Positions 37,138 through 46,754 of a stretch of 64,000 nucleotides of DNA are shown in pieces; position 1 is the first letter of the stretch; the number at the start of each line of letters is the position of its first letter. Location of the stretch: positions 248,001 to 312,000 of the forward strand of contig LJSV01000002.1 of NCBI GenBank assembly GCA_001314715.1, given 5' to 3'. Position numbers and translations under genes: made by a program. This stretch comes from Rhodobacteraceae bacterium HLUCCA12 (GTDB taxonomy: Bacteria > Pseudomonadota > Alphaproteobacteria > Rhodobacterales > Rhodobacteraceae). The notes below the pieces were generated by a model. The model was not told the origin of the DNA and ran no database searches. It saw only the letters and a list, made by a program, of their open reading frames with translations.

Positions 37138-38175
37138 ATGGCAGAATTTCTTGAAACCGGGCTGGGCATCACGTTGCTGATTGTCGCGCAGTCGCTTCTG
37201 GTTGTCGGCTTCGTGATGATCAGCCTGCTGTTTCTGGTCTACGGCGACCGCAAGGTCTGGGCCGCGGTGCAGATGCGGCGCGGACCCAACGTGGTTGGCC
37301 CCTGGGGCCTGCTGCAATCGGTGGCCGACGCATTGAAATACGTCCTCAAGGAGGTGGTGATACCGGCTGGCGTGGATCGCCCCGTCTATTTCCTGGCGCC
37401 GATGCTGTCGTTCGTTCTGGCGGTGCTGGCCTGGGCGGTGATCCCGTTCAACGACGGGTGGGTTCTGGCCGACATCAACGTGGCGATCCTGTTCGTCTTT
37501 GCCGTCTCCTCGCTTGAGGTTTACGGCGTGATCATGGGCGGATGGGCCTCGAACTCGAAATATGCGTTTCTTGGTTCGCTGCGCTCGGCGGCGCAGATGA
37601 TCTCGTATGAGGTGTCGCTGGGCCTGATCATCATCGGTGTGATCATCGCCACCGGTTCGATGAGTTTTGGTGCAATCGTTGCCGCGCAGGATACCGGCTG
37701 GGGGTTGCTGGGCTGGTACTGGTTGCCGCATCTGCCGATGGTGGTTCTGTTCTTTGTCTCGGCGCTTGCCGAAACCAACCGCCCGCCCTTTGACCTGCCC
37801 GAGGCGGAATCGGAATTGGTGGCGGGGTTCATGGTCGAATACTCGTCAACGGCCTATCTGCTGTTCATGGCCGGCGAATACATTGCCATCTTCCTGATGT
37901 GCGCGCTGATGAGCCTGCTGTTCTTTGGCGGCTGGCTGTCGCCGGTGCCATTCCTGCCGGATGGTGCCCTGTGGATGGTCGGCAAGATGGCGTTCTTCTT
38001 CTTCCTGTTCGCCATGGTCAAGGCGATCGTGCCGCGCTACCGCTACGACCAGTTGATGCGGATCGGCTGGAAGGTGTTCTTGCCGCTCAGCCTGGGCTGG
38101 GTCGTGCTGGTGGCGTTCCTTGCGAAATTCGAACTGTTCGGCGGCGCCTATGCCCGCTGGGCGATTGGAGGCTGA
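37138..38175 (+). CDS. nuoH: NADH-quinone oxidoreductase subunit H
   Basis: A 345-residue membrane subunit with eight hydrophobic helices. Conserved loops are [20 protein letters not shown] and [22 protein letters not shown], which face the quinone channel and NuoB/NuoD. The C-terminus ([15 protein letters not shown]) is also typical. It couples quinone chemistry to the membrane arm. The gene ends 1 bp before nuoI. Confidence 0.97.
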   Translation: MAEFLETGLGITLLIVAQSLLVVGFVMISLLFLVYGDRKVWAAVQMRRGPNVVGPWGLLQSVADALKYVLKEVVIPAGVDRPVYFLAPMLSFVLAVLAWAVIPFNDGWVLADINVAILFVFAVSSLEVYGVIMGGWASNSKYAFLGSLRSAAQMISYEVSLGLIIIGVIIATGSMSFGAIVAAQDTGWGLLGWYWLPHLPMVVLFFVSALAETNRPPFDLPEAESELVAGFMVEYSSTAYLLFMAGEYIAIFLMCALMSLLFFGGWLSPVPFLPDGALWMVGKMAFFFFLFAMVKAIVPRYRYDQLMRIGWKVFLPLSLGWVVLVAFLAKFELFGGAYARWAIGG

Positions 38176-38176
38176 C

Positions 38177-38668
38177 ATGGGGATCGACGTCACCCGCGCG
38201 GTCAAGTATTTCCTGCTTGTCGATTTCATCAAGGGGTTCGGCCTGGGCTTCAAATACTTCTTTGCCCCCAAGGCCACGTTGAACTACCCGCATGAAAAGG
38301 GGCCGCTGTCGCCGCGTTTTCGCGGGGAGCATGCGCTGCGGCGCTATCCCAACGGCGAGGAGCGCTGCATCGCCTGCAAGCTGTGCGAGGCGATCTGCCC
38401 CGCGCAGGCGATCACGATCGATGCCGAACCGCGCGAGGACGGGTCGCGCCGCACCACGCGCTATGACATCGACATGACCAAATGCATCTATTGCGGTTTC
38501 TGCCAGGAGGCCTGCCCGGTCGATGCCATCGTCGAGGGGCCGAATTTCGAATTCGCCACCGAAACCCGCGAAGAGCTTTTCTATGACAAGGAAAAGCTGC
38601 TCGACAACGGGGAACGCTGGGAAGCCGAGATTGCGCGCAACCTTGAACTTGACGCCCCTTATCGGTGA
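38177..38668 (+). CDS. nuoI: NADH-quinone oxidoreductase subunit I
   Basis: A 163-residue ferredoxin-type subunit with two 4Fe-4S clusters: [16 protein letters not shown] and [16 protein letters not shown]. The N-terminal stretch ([18 protein letters not shown]) lies on the membrane, as known for this subunit. The C-terminal [20 protein letters not shown] is conserved. It carries electrons between the G and B subunits. Confidence 0.97.
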   Translation: MGIDVTRAVKYFLLVDFIKGFGLGFKYFFAPKATLNYPHEKGPLSPRFRGEHALRRYPNGEERCIACKLCEAICPAQAITIDAEPREDGSRRTTRYDIDMTKCIYCGFCQEACPVDAIVEGPNFEFATETREELFYDKEKLLDNGERWEAEIARNLELDAPYR

Positions 38669-38674
38669 TCCGCC

Positions 38675-39097
38675 ATGACTGATGCCTTCACCAAGATGTT
38701 TCAGCAGATGATGGCGTCGAGCCAGGAAATGGTGCGCGCCTTCAACCCGGCGCTGGAGAACGCGCAGATGCCGGGCCTCGACAAGGGCTTTGCGGGCGGG
38801 TTCCCGACGATGCCCGCCGACATGATGGAGATGTGGTTTGGCAAGACCTTCAACCGTGAGGGGCTGGACGCCAAGACCCGCCTGATGCTGACACTTGCGG
38901 CGCTGACCGTTCTGGGCGCACAGGCCGAGCCGCAGATCCGGCTGACCGTGCGCCACCTGATCGAAACCGGCGCGACCGAACGCGAGATCGCCGAGGTGAT
39001 CTGGCAGATGAGCATGTTCGGTGGATTGCCCGCCATGCAGAAGGCGCTGGAGATCGCCCAGAGCGTATTCGCCGAGACCAGGGAGAAAGACGCATGA
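38675..39097 (+). CDS. Carboxymuconolactone-decarboxylase-fold protein in the nuo operon
   Basis: A 140-residue helical protein. The second half ([20 protein letters not shown] to [22 protein letters not shown]) is the CMD/AhpD fold. The redox CxxC of AhpD is absent, as the whole protein has no cysteine, so peroxidase partner activity is unlikely. An N-terminal Met-rich segment ([12 protein letters not shown]) may be amphipathic. The start of nuoJ overlaps its stop by four bases. The role is unknown. Confidence 0.8.
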   Translation: MTDAFTKMFQQMMASSQEMVRAFNPALENAQMPGLDKGFAGGFPTMPADMMEMWFGKTFNREGLDAKTRLMLTLAALTVLGAQAEPQIRLTVRHLIETGATEREIAEVIWQMSMFGGLPAMQKALEIAQSVFAETREKDA

Positions 39098-39708
39098 GCG
39101 TTGCCGATTTTGCCTTCTATATCTTTGCCATCGTCGTGGTGGCGGCGGGGCTTTTGGTGGTGATCGCCCGAAACCCGGTGCATTCGGTGCTGTGGCTTAT
39201 CCTGGCGTTCCTGTCGTCGGCGGGGTTGTTCGTATTGCTGGGGGCCGAGTTCCTGGCGATGCTGCTGATCATCGTCTATGTCGGCGCGGTGGCCGTGCTG
39301 TTCTTGTTCGTGGTGATGATGCTCGACATCGACTTTGCCGCGCTCAAGGCTGAAATGGCGCGCTATTTCCCGCTGGCCAGTCTGGTGGGTCTGGTGATCT
39401 TGATGCAGCTGGCACTGCTTTACGGCAGCTGGGTGCAAGCCGACGGCGCGTTGGGGCTGCGCCAGGCCGTGACGCCGGACATGGCCGAGGTCGAGAACAC
39501 GCGCGCCCTGGGCATGATCCTGTACGACCAGTATTTCGTCCTGTTCCAGTTGTCGGGGCTTATTCTGCTGGTGGCCATGATCGGGGCAATCGTGCTGACC
39601 ATGCGCCATCGCACCAACGTCAAGCGCCAGGATGTGCTGCAACAGATGTGGCGTGACCCGGCCAAGGCGATGGAACTGAAAGACGTGAAACCGGGGCAGG
39701 GGCTGTAA
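39094..39708 (+). CDS. nuoJ: NADH-quinone oxidoreductase subunit J
   Basis: A 204-residue membrane subunit with five helices. The third helix region ([20 protein letters not shown]) with the conserved Tyr-Val-Gly-Ala and the short pi-bulge pattern is typical. The C-terminal tail ([20 protein letters not shown]) is cytoplasmic. Its TAA stop overlaps the ATG of a 26-codon frame. Confidence 0.95.
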   Translation: MSVADFAFYIFAIVVVAAGLLVVIARNPVHSVLWLILAFLSSAGLFVLLGAEFLAMLLIIVYVGAVAVLFLFVVMMLDIDFAALKAEMARYFPLASLVGLVILMQLALLYGSWVQADGALGLRQAVTPDMAEVENTRALGMILYDQYFVLFQLSGLILLVAMIGAIVLTMRHRTNVKRQDVLQQMWRDPAKAMELKDVKPGQGL

Positions 39709-39788
39709 TGGAGCTTCCGCTTGCCATCGCCATCGACGCGGCGCTGGCCGTCGTGGCGTGTGTGAACCGGGACGAACCGAACGAATAG
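39708..39788 (+). CDS. Candidate 26-residue micro-ORF between nuoJ and nuoK
   Basis: The nuoJ stop and this ATG share one base (TAATG), which favours reinitiation, and the frame ends 24 bp before nuoK. The peptide has a hydrophobic core (LPLAIAIDAALAVVACV) and a polar end (NRDEPNE), so it could insert into or lie on the membrane. A GGGGC precedes it within nuoJ. Homologues would be needed to accept it as a gene. Confidence 0.35.
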   Translation: MELPLAIAIDAALAVVACVNRDEPNE

Positions 39789-39812
39789 GGCGCAAACGCC
39801 CGGAGGGACCAG

Positions 39813-40118
39813 ATGGTTGGACTTGAACATTACCTGACGGTGGCGGCGGCGCTGTTCGTCATCGGGATTTTCGGCATCTTCCTGAACCGGAAGAACGTGA
39901 TCGTGATCCTGATGTCGATCGAACTGATCCTGCTGTCGGTCAACATCAACCTGGTGGCGTTTTCCAGCCATCTGGGGGATCTGGTGGGGCAGGTCTTTAC
40001 CATGTTCGTTCTGACCGTTGCCGCCGCCGAGGCCGCGATCGGCCTTGCGATCCTGGTTTGTTTCTTCCGGAACCGCGGCACGATCGACGTTGAAGACGTC
40101 AACGTGATGAAAGGCTGA
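39813..40118 (+). CDS. nuoK: NADH-quinone oxidoreductase subunit K
   Basis: A 101-residue membrane subunit with three helices. It has the two conserved membrane glutamates, in [19 protein letters not shown] and in [14 protein letters not shown]. These take part in proton transfer along the membrane arm. GGAGGG lies before the ATG. Normal length. Confidence 0.96.
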   Translation: MVGLEHYLTVAAALFVIGIFGIFLNRKNVIVILMSIELILLSVNINLVAFSSHLGDLVGQVFTMFVLTVAAAEAAIGLAILVCFFRNRGTIDVEDVNVMKG

Positions 40119-40123
40119 TTTCC

Positions 40124-42088
40124 ATGGCGACGACGCTTCTTTTTGCACCGCTGATCGGGGCGATCATCTGTGGCTTCGGCTGGCGGCTGATCGGCGAAAA
40201 GGCGGGAATGATCATCGCCACGGGGCTGTTGTTCCTGTCGGCGATCCTGTCATGGATCCTGTTTCTCAGCTATGACGGCAATCCGCAGTCCATCCAGATC
40301 CTGCGCTTCATCGATTCCGGCACCCTGGTGGGCGACTGGGCTTTCCGGCTGGATCGTCTGACCACCGTGATGCTGATCGTGGTGACGACGGTGTCGTCGC
40401 TGGTGCATCTGTATTCGTTCGGATACATGGCGCATGACGACAACTGGACGCAGGAAGAGCACTACAAGGCGCGCTTTTTCGCCTATCTGTCGTTCTTCAC
40501 CTTTGCCATGCTGATGCTGGTCACGGCCGACAACCTGGTCCAGATCTTCTTTGGCTGGGAGGGGGTGGGCGTCGCCTCGTATCTGCTGATCGGTTTCTAT
40601 TACCGCAAGGCCAGCGCCAATGCCGCCGCAATCAAGGCGTTCGTGGTCAATCGTGTGGGCGATTTCGGCTTCATCATCGGCATCATGGCGCTTTACCTGC
40701 TGACCGACTCGATCCGCTTCGACGACATATTCGCCCAGGCCGAGACCCTTTCCGAAACCACCATCCGTTTCCTGTGGACGGACTGGAACGCGATCAACAT
40801 GGTCTGTTTCTTCCTGTTCGTCGGGGCGATGGGCAAGTCGGCGCAACTGTTCCTGCACACCTGGCTGCCCGACGCGATGGAGGGGCCGACACCGGTGTCG
40901 GCGCTGATCCACGCGGCAACCATGGTCACGGCCGGCGTGTTCCTGGTTGCTCGCATGTCGCCGCTGATGGAATACGCCGAGAACGCGCGCGATTTCATCG
41001 TGCTGATCGGGGCCTTCACCGCCTTCTTCGCCGCGACCGTGGGCCTTGTTCAGAATGACATCAAGCGCGTGATCGCCTATTCGACCTGTTCGCAGCTTGG
41101 CTACATGTTCGTGGCCGCCGGGGTCGGCGTCTATTCGGTGGCCATGTTCCATCTGCTGACGCACGCCTTCTTCAAGGCGATGCTGTTTCTTGGGGCCGGC
41201 TCGGTCATCCACGGGATGCACCATGAGCAGGACATGCGCAATTACGGCGGGCTGCGGGCGAAACTGCCCTATACCTTCTGGGCCATGATGCTGGGCACGC
41301 TGGCCATCACCGGCGTCGGTATCCCGTTGACGACGATCGGCTTTGCCGGGTTCGTATCGAAGGACGCGATCATCGAAAGCGTTTTCGCCGCCGACAAGGG
41401 ATATGCGTTCTGGATCCTGGTCGCGGGGGCCGCGATGACCTCGTTCTACAGTTGGCGGCTGATGTTCCTGACCTTTTACGGCAAGCCGCGCGGTGATCAT
41501 CACACGCATGAGCATGCCCACGAAAGCCCGTGGCCGATGCTGGTCCCGCTGGGCGTGCTGGCCGTGGGCGCGGTGCTCGCGGGGATGGTCTGGTATCACC
41601 CGTTCTTCGGGTCCACCGATGCGGTGCGCGACTGGTTCGGCGCATCGATCTTCATGGCCGAAGGCAACGACCTGGTGTCGCAGGCCCATTATGTGCCCAA
41701 ATGGGTCAAGGTCGCGCCGTTCGTGGCCATGGCGCTGGGCCTTGGCCTGGCCTGGCTGTTCTACATCCGGCGCCCCGACATGCCGCGCCGGCTGGCGGCG
41801 AACCAGCCGATCCTGTATCGCTTCCTGCTCAACAAGTGGTATTTCGACGAAATTTATGACGCGGTGTTCGTGCGCCCGGCCATCTGGCTTGGCCGGTTCC
41901 TGTGGAAGCGCGGCGACGGCGCCACGATCGACGGTGCCATCAACGGGCTGTCCATGGGGATCATGCCGTTCTTCAACCGGGTCTATGCGCGTGCCCAGTC
42001 CGGCTATGTCTACCATTACGCGTTCGCCATGGTGATCGGCATCGCGCTGCTGGTCACCTATGTCACGCTCACCGGGGGGGCGCACTGA
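40124..42088 (+). CDS. nuoL: NADH-quinone oxidoreductase subunit L
   Basis: A 654-residue antiporter-like subunit at the far end of the membrane arm. Markers are [20 protein letters not shown] with the key Glu, [20 protein letters not shown] with the key Lys, and [19 protein letters not shown]. The C-terminus includes the long lateral helix and a last membrane helix. The stop overlaps the nuoM start (TGATG). Confidence 0.97.
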   Translation: MATTLLFAPLIGAIICGFGWRLIGEKAGMIIATGLLFLSAILSWILFLSYDGNPQSIQILRFIDSGTLVGDWAFRLDRLTTVMLIVVTTVSSLVHLYSFGYMAHDDNWTQEEHYKARFFAYLSFFTFAMLMLVTADNLVQIFFGWEGVGVASYLLIGFYYRKASANAAAIKAFVVNRVGDFGFIIGIMALYLLTDSIRFDDIFAQAETLSETTIRFLWTDWNAINMVCFFLFVGAMGKSAQLFLHTWLPDAMEGPTPVSALIHAATMVTAGVFLVARMSPLMEYAENARDFIVLIGAFTAFFAATVGLVQNDIKRVIAYSTCSQLGYMFVAAGVGVYSVAMFHLLTHAFFKAMLFLGAGSVIHGMHHEQDMRNYGGLRAKLPYTFWAMMLGTLAITGVGIPLTTIGFAGFVSKDAIIESVFAADKGYAFWILVAGAAMTSFYSWRLMFLTFYGKPRGDHHTHEHAHESPWPMLVPLGVLAVGAVLAGMVWYHPFFGSTDAVRDWFGASIFMAEGNDLVSQAHYVPKWVKVAPFVAMALGLGLAWLFYIRRPDMPRRLAANQPILYRFLLNKWYFDEIYDAVFVRPAIWLGRFLWKRGDGATIDGAINGLSMGIMPFFNRVYARAQSGYVYHYAFAMVIGIALLVTYVTLTGGAH

Positions 42089-43629
42089 TGCTGAACCTTC
42101 TGTCCATCATCACCTTCACCCCGGCGGTGGCGGCACTGATCCTGGCCTTGTTCCTGCGTGGCGACGACGAGGCCGCGCAGCGCAACGCCAAATGGCTGGC
42201 CTTTGTGGCGACCTCGGCCACCTTCCTGATCTCGCTGATCCTTCTGTTCAGTTTCGACCCGTCAGACACCGGCTTTCAGCATGTCGAGGAACGCGAATGG
42301 ATTCTCGGGCTCAGCTATAAGCTTGGGGTCGATGGTATCTCGATCCTGTTCGTGATGCTGACCACGTTCCTGATGCCCCTGACGATCGCGGCCTGCTGGA
42401 CGGTGACGCACCGCGTCAAGGAATACATGATTGCCTTCCTGGTGCTGGAAACCCTGATGATCGGGGTCTTCGTGGCGCTGGATCTGGTGCTCTTCTACCT
42501 CTTCTTCGAGGCCGGGCTGATCCCGATGTTCCTGATCATCGGGATCTGGGGCGGCAAGGAGCGCATCTACGCGGCCTTCAAGTTCTTTCTCTATACCTTC
42601 ATCGGCTCGGTCCTGATGCTGGTGGCGATGATCGCCATGTACATGGACGCAGGCACCACCGACATTCCGACCCTGCTGGAACACCAGTTCGCGACCGGGC
42701 CGGTCTCGCTGATGGGCTGGCAGGTCGTGGGCGGCATGCAGACGCTGCTATGGCTGGCCTTTTTTGCCTCGTTCGCCGTCAAGATGCCGATGTGGCCGGT
42801 GCACACCTGGTTGCCTGATGCCCATGTGCAGGCCCCGACCGCGGGCTCGGTCGTGCTGGCGGCCGTGTTGCTGAAGATGGGGGGCTATGGCTTCTTGCGC
42901 TTTTCGCTGCCGATGTTCCCGGTCGCTTCGGAACTGCTGGCACCCCTGGTCCTGTGGATGTCGGCCATCGCGATCGTCTATGCCTCGCTGGTCGCACTGG
43001 TGCAGGAGGACATGAAGAAGCTCGTTGCCTATTCCTCGGTCGCGCATATGGGGTTCGTGACGATGGGCATCTTCTCGGCCAGCCAGCAGGGGCTGGACGG
43101 CGCCATCTTCCAGATGATCAGTCACGGCTTCATCTCGGGCGCCCTGTTTCTGGCCGTGGGCGTCATCTATGACCGGATGCACACGCGCGAGATCGACGCC
43201 TATGGCGGGCTGGTCAACCGGATGCCGGCCTATGCGGCGGTGTTCATGCTGTTCACCATGGCCAATGTCGGTCTGCCCGGCACCTCGGGTTTCGTGGGCG
43301 AATTCCTGACCTTCATGGCGGTCTTTCAGGTCAACACCTGGGTCGCGCTGGTCGCGGCCAGCGGGGTGATCCTGTCGGCGGGTTATGCGCTCTGGCTCTA
43401 TCGCCGGGTGGTGTTCGGCGCGCTGATCAAGGACAGCCTGAAGGGCATCAAGGACATGGATCGCCGCGAAAAGGCGATCTTTGCGCCGCTGGTCGTGATG
43501 ACCCTGCTTCTGGGCGTCTACCCCGCGCTTGTGACCGATCTGATCGGGCCCTCGGTGGCCGCGCTCTTGACCCAATACGATGCCGCACTGGCCGCCCATG
43601 AATCGGGCAGCATGCTGGCACAGAACTGA
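42088..43629 (+). CDS. nuoM: NADH-quinone oxidoreductase subunit M
   Basis: A 513-residue antiporter-like proton-pumping subunit with about 14 helices. Markers: [20 protein letters not shown] with the conserved Glu, [20 protein letters not shown] with the conserved Lys, and [19 protein letters not shown]. Its ATG shares one base with the nuoL stop. Length and motif order are normal. Confidence 0.97.
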   Translation: MLNLLSIITFTPAVAALILALFLRGDDEAAQRNAKWLAFVATSATFLISLILLFSFDPSDTGFQHVEEREWILGLSYKLGVDGISILFVMLTTFLMPLTIAACWTVTHRVKEYMIAFLVLETLMIGVFVALDLVLFYLFFEAGLIPMFLIIGIWGGKERIYAAFKFFLYTFIGSVLMLVAMIAMYMDAGTTDIPTLLEHQFATGPVSLMGWQVVGGMQTLLWLAFFASFAVKMPMWPVHTWLPDAHVQAPTAGSVVLAAVLLKMGGYGFLRFSLPMFPVASELLAPLVLWMSAIAIVYASLVALVQEDMKKLVAYSSVAHMGFVTMGIFSASQQGLDGAIFQMISHGFISGALFLAVGVIYDRMHTREIDAYGGLVNRMPAYAAVFMLFTMANVGLPGTSGFVGEFLTFMAVFQVNTWVALVAASGVILSAGYALWLYRRVVFGALIKDSLKGIKDMDRREKAIFAPLVVMTLLLGVYPALVTDLIGPSVAALLTQYDAALAAHESGSMLAQN

Positions 43630-43642
43630 AAGGCGCGTTGCG

Positions 43643-45082
43643 ATGACTTCGGTTGATCTTACCATTGCCCTGCCGGAAATCCTGCTGGCCCTCTATGCAA
43701 TGGCCGCGCTTCTGTTCGGCGTGTGGTTCGGCAAGGACCGCTTGACGGGCGTGCTGATCTGGGCCACGGCAGCGGTCTTCGTGCTGCTGGCGGCCATAAT
43801 CGCGCTGGGCGACGGCGCGGCGCAGACCGCCTTCGGCGGGCTGATGGTGAACGATGCCTTCGCGCGCTTTGCCAAGATCGCGATCCTGCTCTCGGGCGCT
43901 GCGGTCATGCTGATGGGGCAGGACTACATGCAGCGCCAGAACATGGTGCCGTTCGAATACCCGATCCTGATCGCGCTGGCGAGCGTCGGCATGATGGTGA
44001 TGGTTTCCGCCGGTGATCTGATCGCGCTCTACATGGGGCTCGAGCTGCAATCGCTCACGCTATACGTTCTGGCGGCGATCCGGCGCGACAGCCTGCGCTC
44101 GACCGAGGCCGGGTTGAAGTATTTCATGCTCGGCGCGCTGGCATCGGGCCTGCTGCTTTATGGCGCGTCGCTGGTCTATGGCTATGCCGGCACGACCCGG
44201 TTCGACGGGATCGCCTCGACGGTGCAGGACGGGCATCTGTCGGTTGGCGTGCTGATGGGGCTGGCCTTCATGCTGGCGGGCCTTGCCTTCAAGGTCTCGG
44301 CGGTGCCGTTTCACATGTGGACCCCGGATGTCTACGAAGGGTCGCCAACACCGGTCACGGCCTTCTTCTCGACCGCGCCGAAGGTTGCCGCCATCGCCCT
44401 GCTGGCCCGACTGGTGCACGACGCTTTCGGCGCCGCACCGGGCGACTGGGCGCAGATTCTGGCGTTTCTGGCGGCGGCGTCCATGTTCGTGGGCGCAATC
44501 GGCGCCCTCGGGCAGCGCAACCTCAAGCGGCTGATGGCCTATTCGTCGATCTCGCACATGGGCTTTGCGCTCGTGGGCCTGGCGGCGGGCAATGCCGTCG
44601 GCGTTCAGGCCACGCTTCTTTACATGGCGATCTATGTCACGATGAACATCGGCGTCTTTGCCTTCATCCTGTCGATGCGGCGCGAGGGGCGGATCGTGGC
44701 GCAGATCGACGATCTTCAGATGTTGTCACGGGCACAGCCGGGCGCGGCGCTGGCCCTTCTGATCCTGATGTTCTCGCTGGCCGGGGTGCCGCCGCTGGTG
44801 GGGTTCTGGGCCAAGTTCTCGGTCCTGTCCGCCGCGGTCGGCGCCGGTCTGGTCTGGTTGGCGGTCGCGGGCGTGCTGGCCTCGGTGATCGGCGCCTTCT
44901 ACTATCTGCGGATCGTCTACCTCATGTATTTCGGGCAAGAGGGGCCGCCGCTGGACCGCGATATCGGCGCGATCCAGTGGGGCCTCCTGATGGCCTCGGC
45001 GGCGGCGATGCTGCTGGGGGTGATCAACCTCTTCGGTGTCGATGGTGCGGCGGCGGTCGCGGCGCAGGCGCTCGTGCAGTGA
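43643..45082 (+). CDS. nuoN: NADH-quinone oxidoreductase subunit N
   Basis: A 479-residue antiporter-like proton-pumping subunit. Markers are [18 protein letters not shown] with the conserved Glu, [20 protein letters not shown] and [18 protein letters not shown]. It is the last core complex I gene; a dispersed repeat with an 8-bp hairpin follows before birA, and it may mark a partial transcript end. Confidence 0.97.
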   Translation: MTSVDLTIALPEILLALYAMAALLFGVWFGKDRLTGVLIWATAAVFVLLAAIIALGDGAAQTAFGGLMVNDAFARFAKIAILLSGAAVMLMGQDYMQRQNMVPFEYPILIALASVGMMVMVSAGDLIALYMGLELQSLTLYVLAAIRRDSLRSTEAGLKYFMLGALASGLLLYGASLVYGYAGTTRFDGIASTVQDGHLSVGVLMGLAFMLAGLAFKVSAVPFHMWTPDVYEGSPTPVTAFFSTAPKVAAIALLARLVHDAFGAAPGDWAQILAFLAAASMFVGAIGALGQRNLKRLMAYSSISHMGFALVGLAAGNAVGVQATLLYMAIYVTMNIGVFAFILSMRREGRIVAQIDDLQMLSRAQPGAALALLILMFSLAGVPPLVGFWAKFSVLSAAVGAGLVWLAVAGVLASVIGAFYYLRIVYLMYFGQEGPPLDRDIGAIQWGLLMASAAAMLLGVINLFGVDGAAAVAAQALVQ

Positions 45083-45121
45083 TGGGGTGGCGAAACGGTG
45101 CCCCCGCGTGCCCGTGCGCCC

Positions 45122-45173
45122 CTTCATCTTGCCGAAAATACGCCACGGGGGTGCGGGGGTGTGAAACCCCCGC
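45122..45173 (-). repeat. Dispersed intergenic element, copy 3, with G-rich hairpin
   Basis: Read on the minus strand, a hairpin with an 8-bp stem (GCGGGGGT/ACCCCCGC on plus, 45153-45173) leads through CCCCCGTG into the core GGCGTATTT...CGGCAAGATGAAG (45122-45144). The order, hairpin then C-run then core, is the same as in copy 2. It lies between nuoN and birA. Confidence 0.65.
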
Positions 45174-45211
45174 CTCTGCCATATCCGCCAGGCGCATCGG
45201 GGGGACGGGCC

Positions 45212-45961
45212 ATGCCTGATCGGCCTGCACCCGCCTGGCCCGAAGAGTATGGCCGGCTTGTCCTGCCCGAGGTTGACAGCACCAATGCCGAAGCCCTGCG
45301 CCGCCTGCCGGAACTGGGCGGGCCATGCTGGATATTGAGCCGGCGCCAGACCGCCGGGCGCGGCCGGCGCGGGCGCGGCTGGGCCGACCCGGCCGGCAAC
45401 TTCGCCGCGACGCTGGCAATCCGTTTGCAGGCGTCGCCCGCGCACATGGCCCTGCGCTCGTTCGCTGCCGCGCTCGCGCTGCATGATGCGCTGGTCGCCG
45501 TGACCGGCCTGGCGCAGGGGTTCGCCCTGAAATGGCCCAATGATGTCCTGCTCAACGGCGGCAAGCTTTCAGGCATCTTGCTGGAAAGCGGCGGCGGCGG
45601 CGCGCTGGCGGTGGGCATCGGCGTCAACCTGCGCGCCGCTCCGCCCGCCGATCCCGGCGCGGCCTTCGCGCCGGTGTCGCTGCGCGCGGAAACCGGATTG
45701 TCGCTGTCGCCCGAACACCTGCTCGATCATCTCGCGCCGGCGTTCGCGCAATGGGAGGGGCGCTTGCAAACCTATGGTTTCACGCCGCTGCGCGCCGCCT
45801 TTCTGGACCGGGTCACGCGGCTGGGCGAGCCGATTCTGGCGCGCACCATGACCGACACAATCGAAGGCCGCTTCGCCACGATCGATGAGAGCGGCGCGCT
45901 CGTTCTGGCAACGACGGGCGGGCAACGGGTCGTCCCGGCGGCCGAGATCTTCTTTCCCTGA
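45212..45961 (+). CDS. birA: Biotin-[acetyl-CoA-carboxylase] ligase
   Basis: A 249-residue biotin protein ligase. Catalytic motifs are EVDSTNAEALRRL, the biotinyl-AMP loop RRQTAGRGRRGRGW and KWPNDVLLNGGKLSGIL. There is no N-terminal DNA-binding domain, so it is the non-repressor (class I) form. It attaches biotin to carboxylases. GGGGGGACGGG precedes the ATG. The order nuoN-birA-coaX-rnj is common in alphaproteobacteria. Confidence 0.93.
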   Translation: MPDRPAPAWPEEYGRLVLPEVDSTNAEALRRLPELGGPCWILSRRQTAGRGRRGRGWADPAGNFAATLAIRLQASPAHMALRSFAAALALHDALVAVTGLAQGFALKWPNDVLLNGGKLSGILLESGGGGALAVGIGVNLRAAPPADPGAAFAPVSLRAETGLSLSPEHLLDHLAPAFAQWEGRLQTYGFTPLRAAFLDRVTRLGEPILARTMTDTIEGRFATIDESGALVLATTGGQRVVPAAEIFFP

Positions 45962-45983
45962 CACCCCGGTATCGGAGGGCATC

Positions 45984-46754
45984 ATGCTTTTGTGCATCGA
46001 CTGTGGCAACACCAACACCGTCTTTTCCATCTGGAACGGCGCGCGGTTCATTGCCACCTGGCGCACCGCGACCGAACATCAGCGCACCGCCGATCAATAC
46101 TATGTCTGGCTCTCGACCCTGATGAACCTGCAAAAGATCGAGGCCGACATCACCGAGGTGATCATCTCGTCCACGGTGCCGCGTGTGGTGTTCAACCTGC
46201 GCGTTCTATGCAACCGCTATTTCGACTGCCGTCCGCTGGTCGTGGGCCGGCCCGAATGCCGCCTGCCGGTGGATGTGCGCGTCGATCCGGGCACGGCGGT
46301 CGGGCCGGACCGGCTGGTCAACACGGTGGCCGGCTTTGATCTCTTCGGCGGCGATCTGATCGTGGTCGATTTCGGCACCGCCACCACATTCGACGTGGTC
46401 GACAGCGACGGCGCCTATATCGGCGGGGTGATCTCGCCGGGGGTGAACCTGTCGCTGGAGGCGTTGCACATGGCTGCCGCCGCGCTGCCCCATGTCGATA
46501 TCGCCCGCCCCGATACCGTGGTCGGCAAGAACACGGTCGCGTGTATGCAGGCGGGTGTGTTCTGGGGTTATGTCGGGCTGGTGAATGGGATATGTGAGCG
46601 CATCAAGGCCGAACGCGCCCGCCCCATGCGGGTTATCGGCACCGGGGGGCTGGCGCCCCTTTTTGCCTCGGGCGAGGCGCTGTTTGACGACATACGCGAT
46701 GACCTGACCATGCACGGTTTGCAGGTCATCCACGAGCATAACGGGAACGGGTGA
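45984..46754 (+). CDS. coaX: Type III pantothenate kinase
   Basis: A 256-residue ASKHA-fold kinase. Motifs are LLCIDCGNTNTVFSIW (phosphate 1), the pantothenate/adenosine region DPGTAVGPDRLVNTVAGF, VDFGTATTFDVVD and the late GTGGLAPLFA. It makes 4'-phosphopantothenate, the first step toward CoA; this form needs a monovalent cation and is not feedback-inhibited by CoA. GGAGG precedes the ATG. The stop is directly followed by the rnj ATG. Confidence 0.94.
   Translation: MLLCIDCGNTNTVFSIWNGARFIATWRTATEHQRTADQYYVWLSTLMNLQKIEADITEVIISSTVPRVVFNLRVLCNRYFDCRPLVVGRPECRLPVDVRVDPGTAVGPDRLVNTVAGFDLFGGDLIVVDFGTATTFDVVDSDGAYIGGVISPGVNLSLEALHMAAAALPHVDIARPDTVVGKNTVACMQAGVFWGYVGLVNGICERIKAERARPMRVIGTGGLAPLFASGEALFDDIRDDLTMHGLQVIHEHNGNG

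Noticed and set aside
40250-42085. A 611-codon minus-strand frame opposite nuoL, and similar ones opposite mrcA (22477-24069) and lysK (62214-63776)
   Set aside because: Same reason: mirror frames of conserved genes with low-complexity, charged translations and no ribosome sites that fit.
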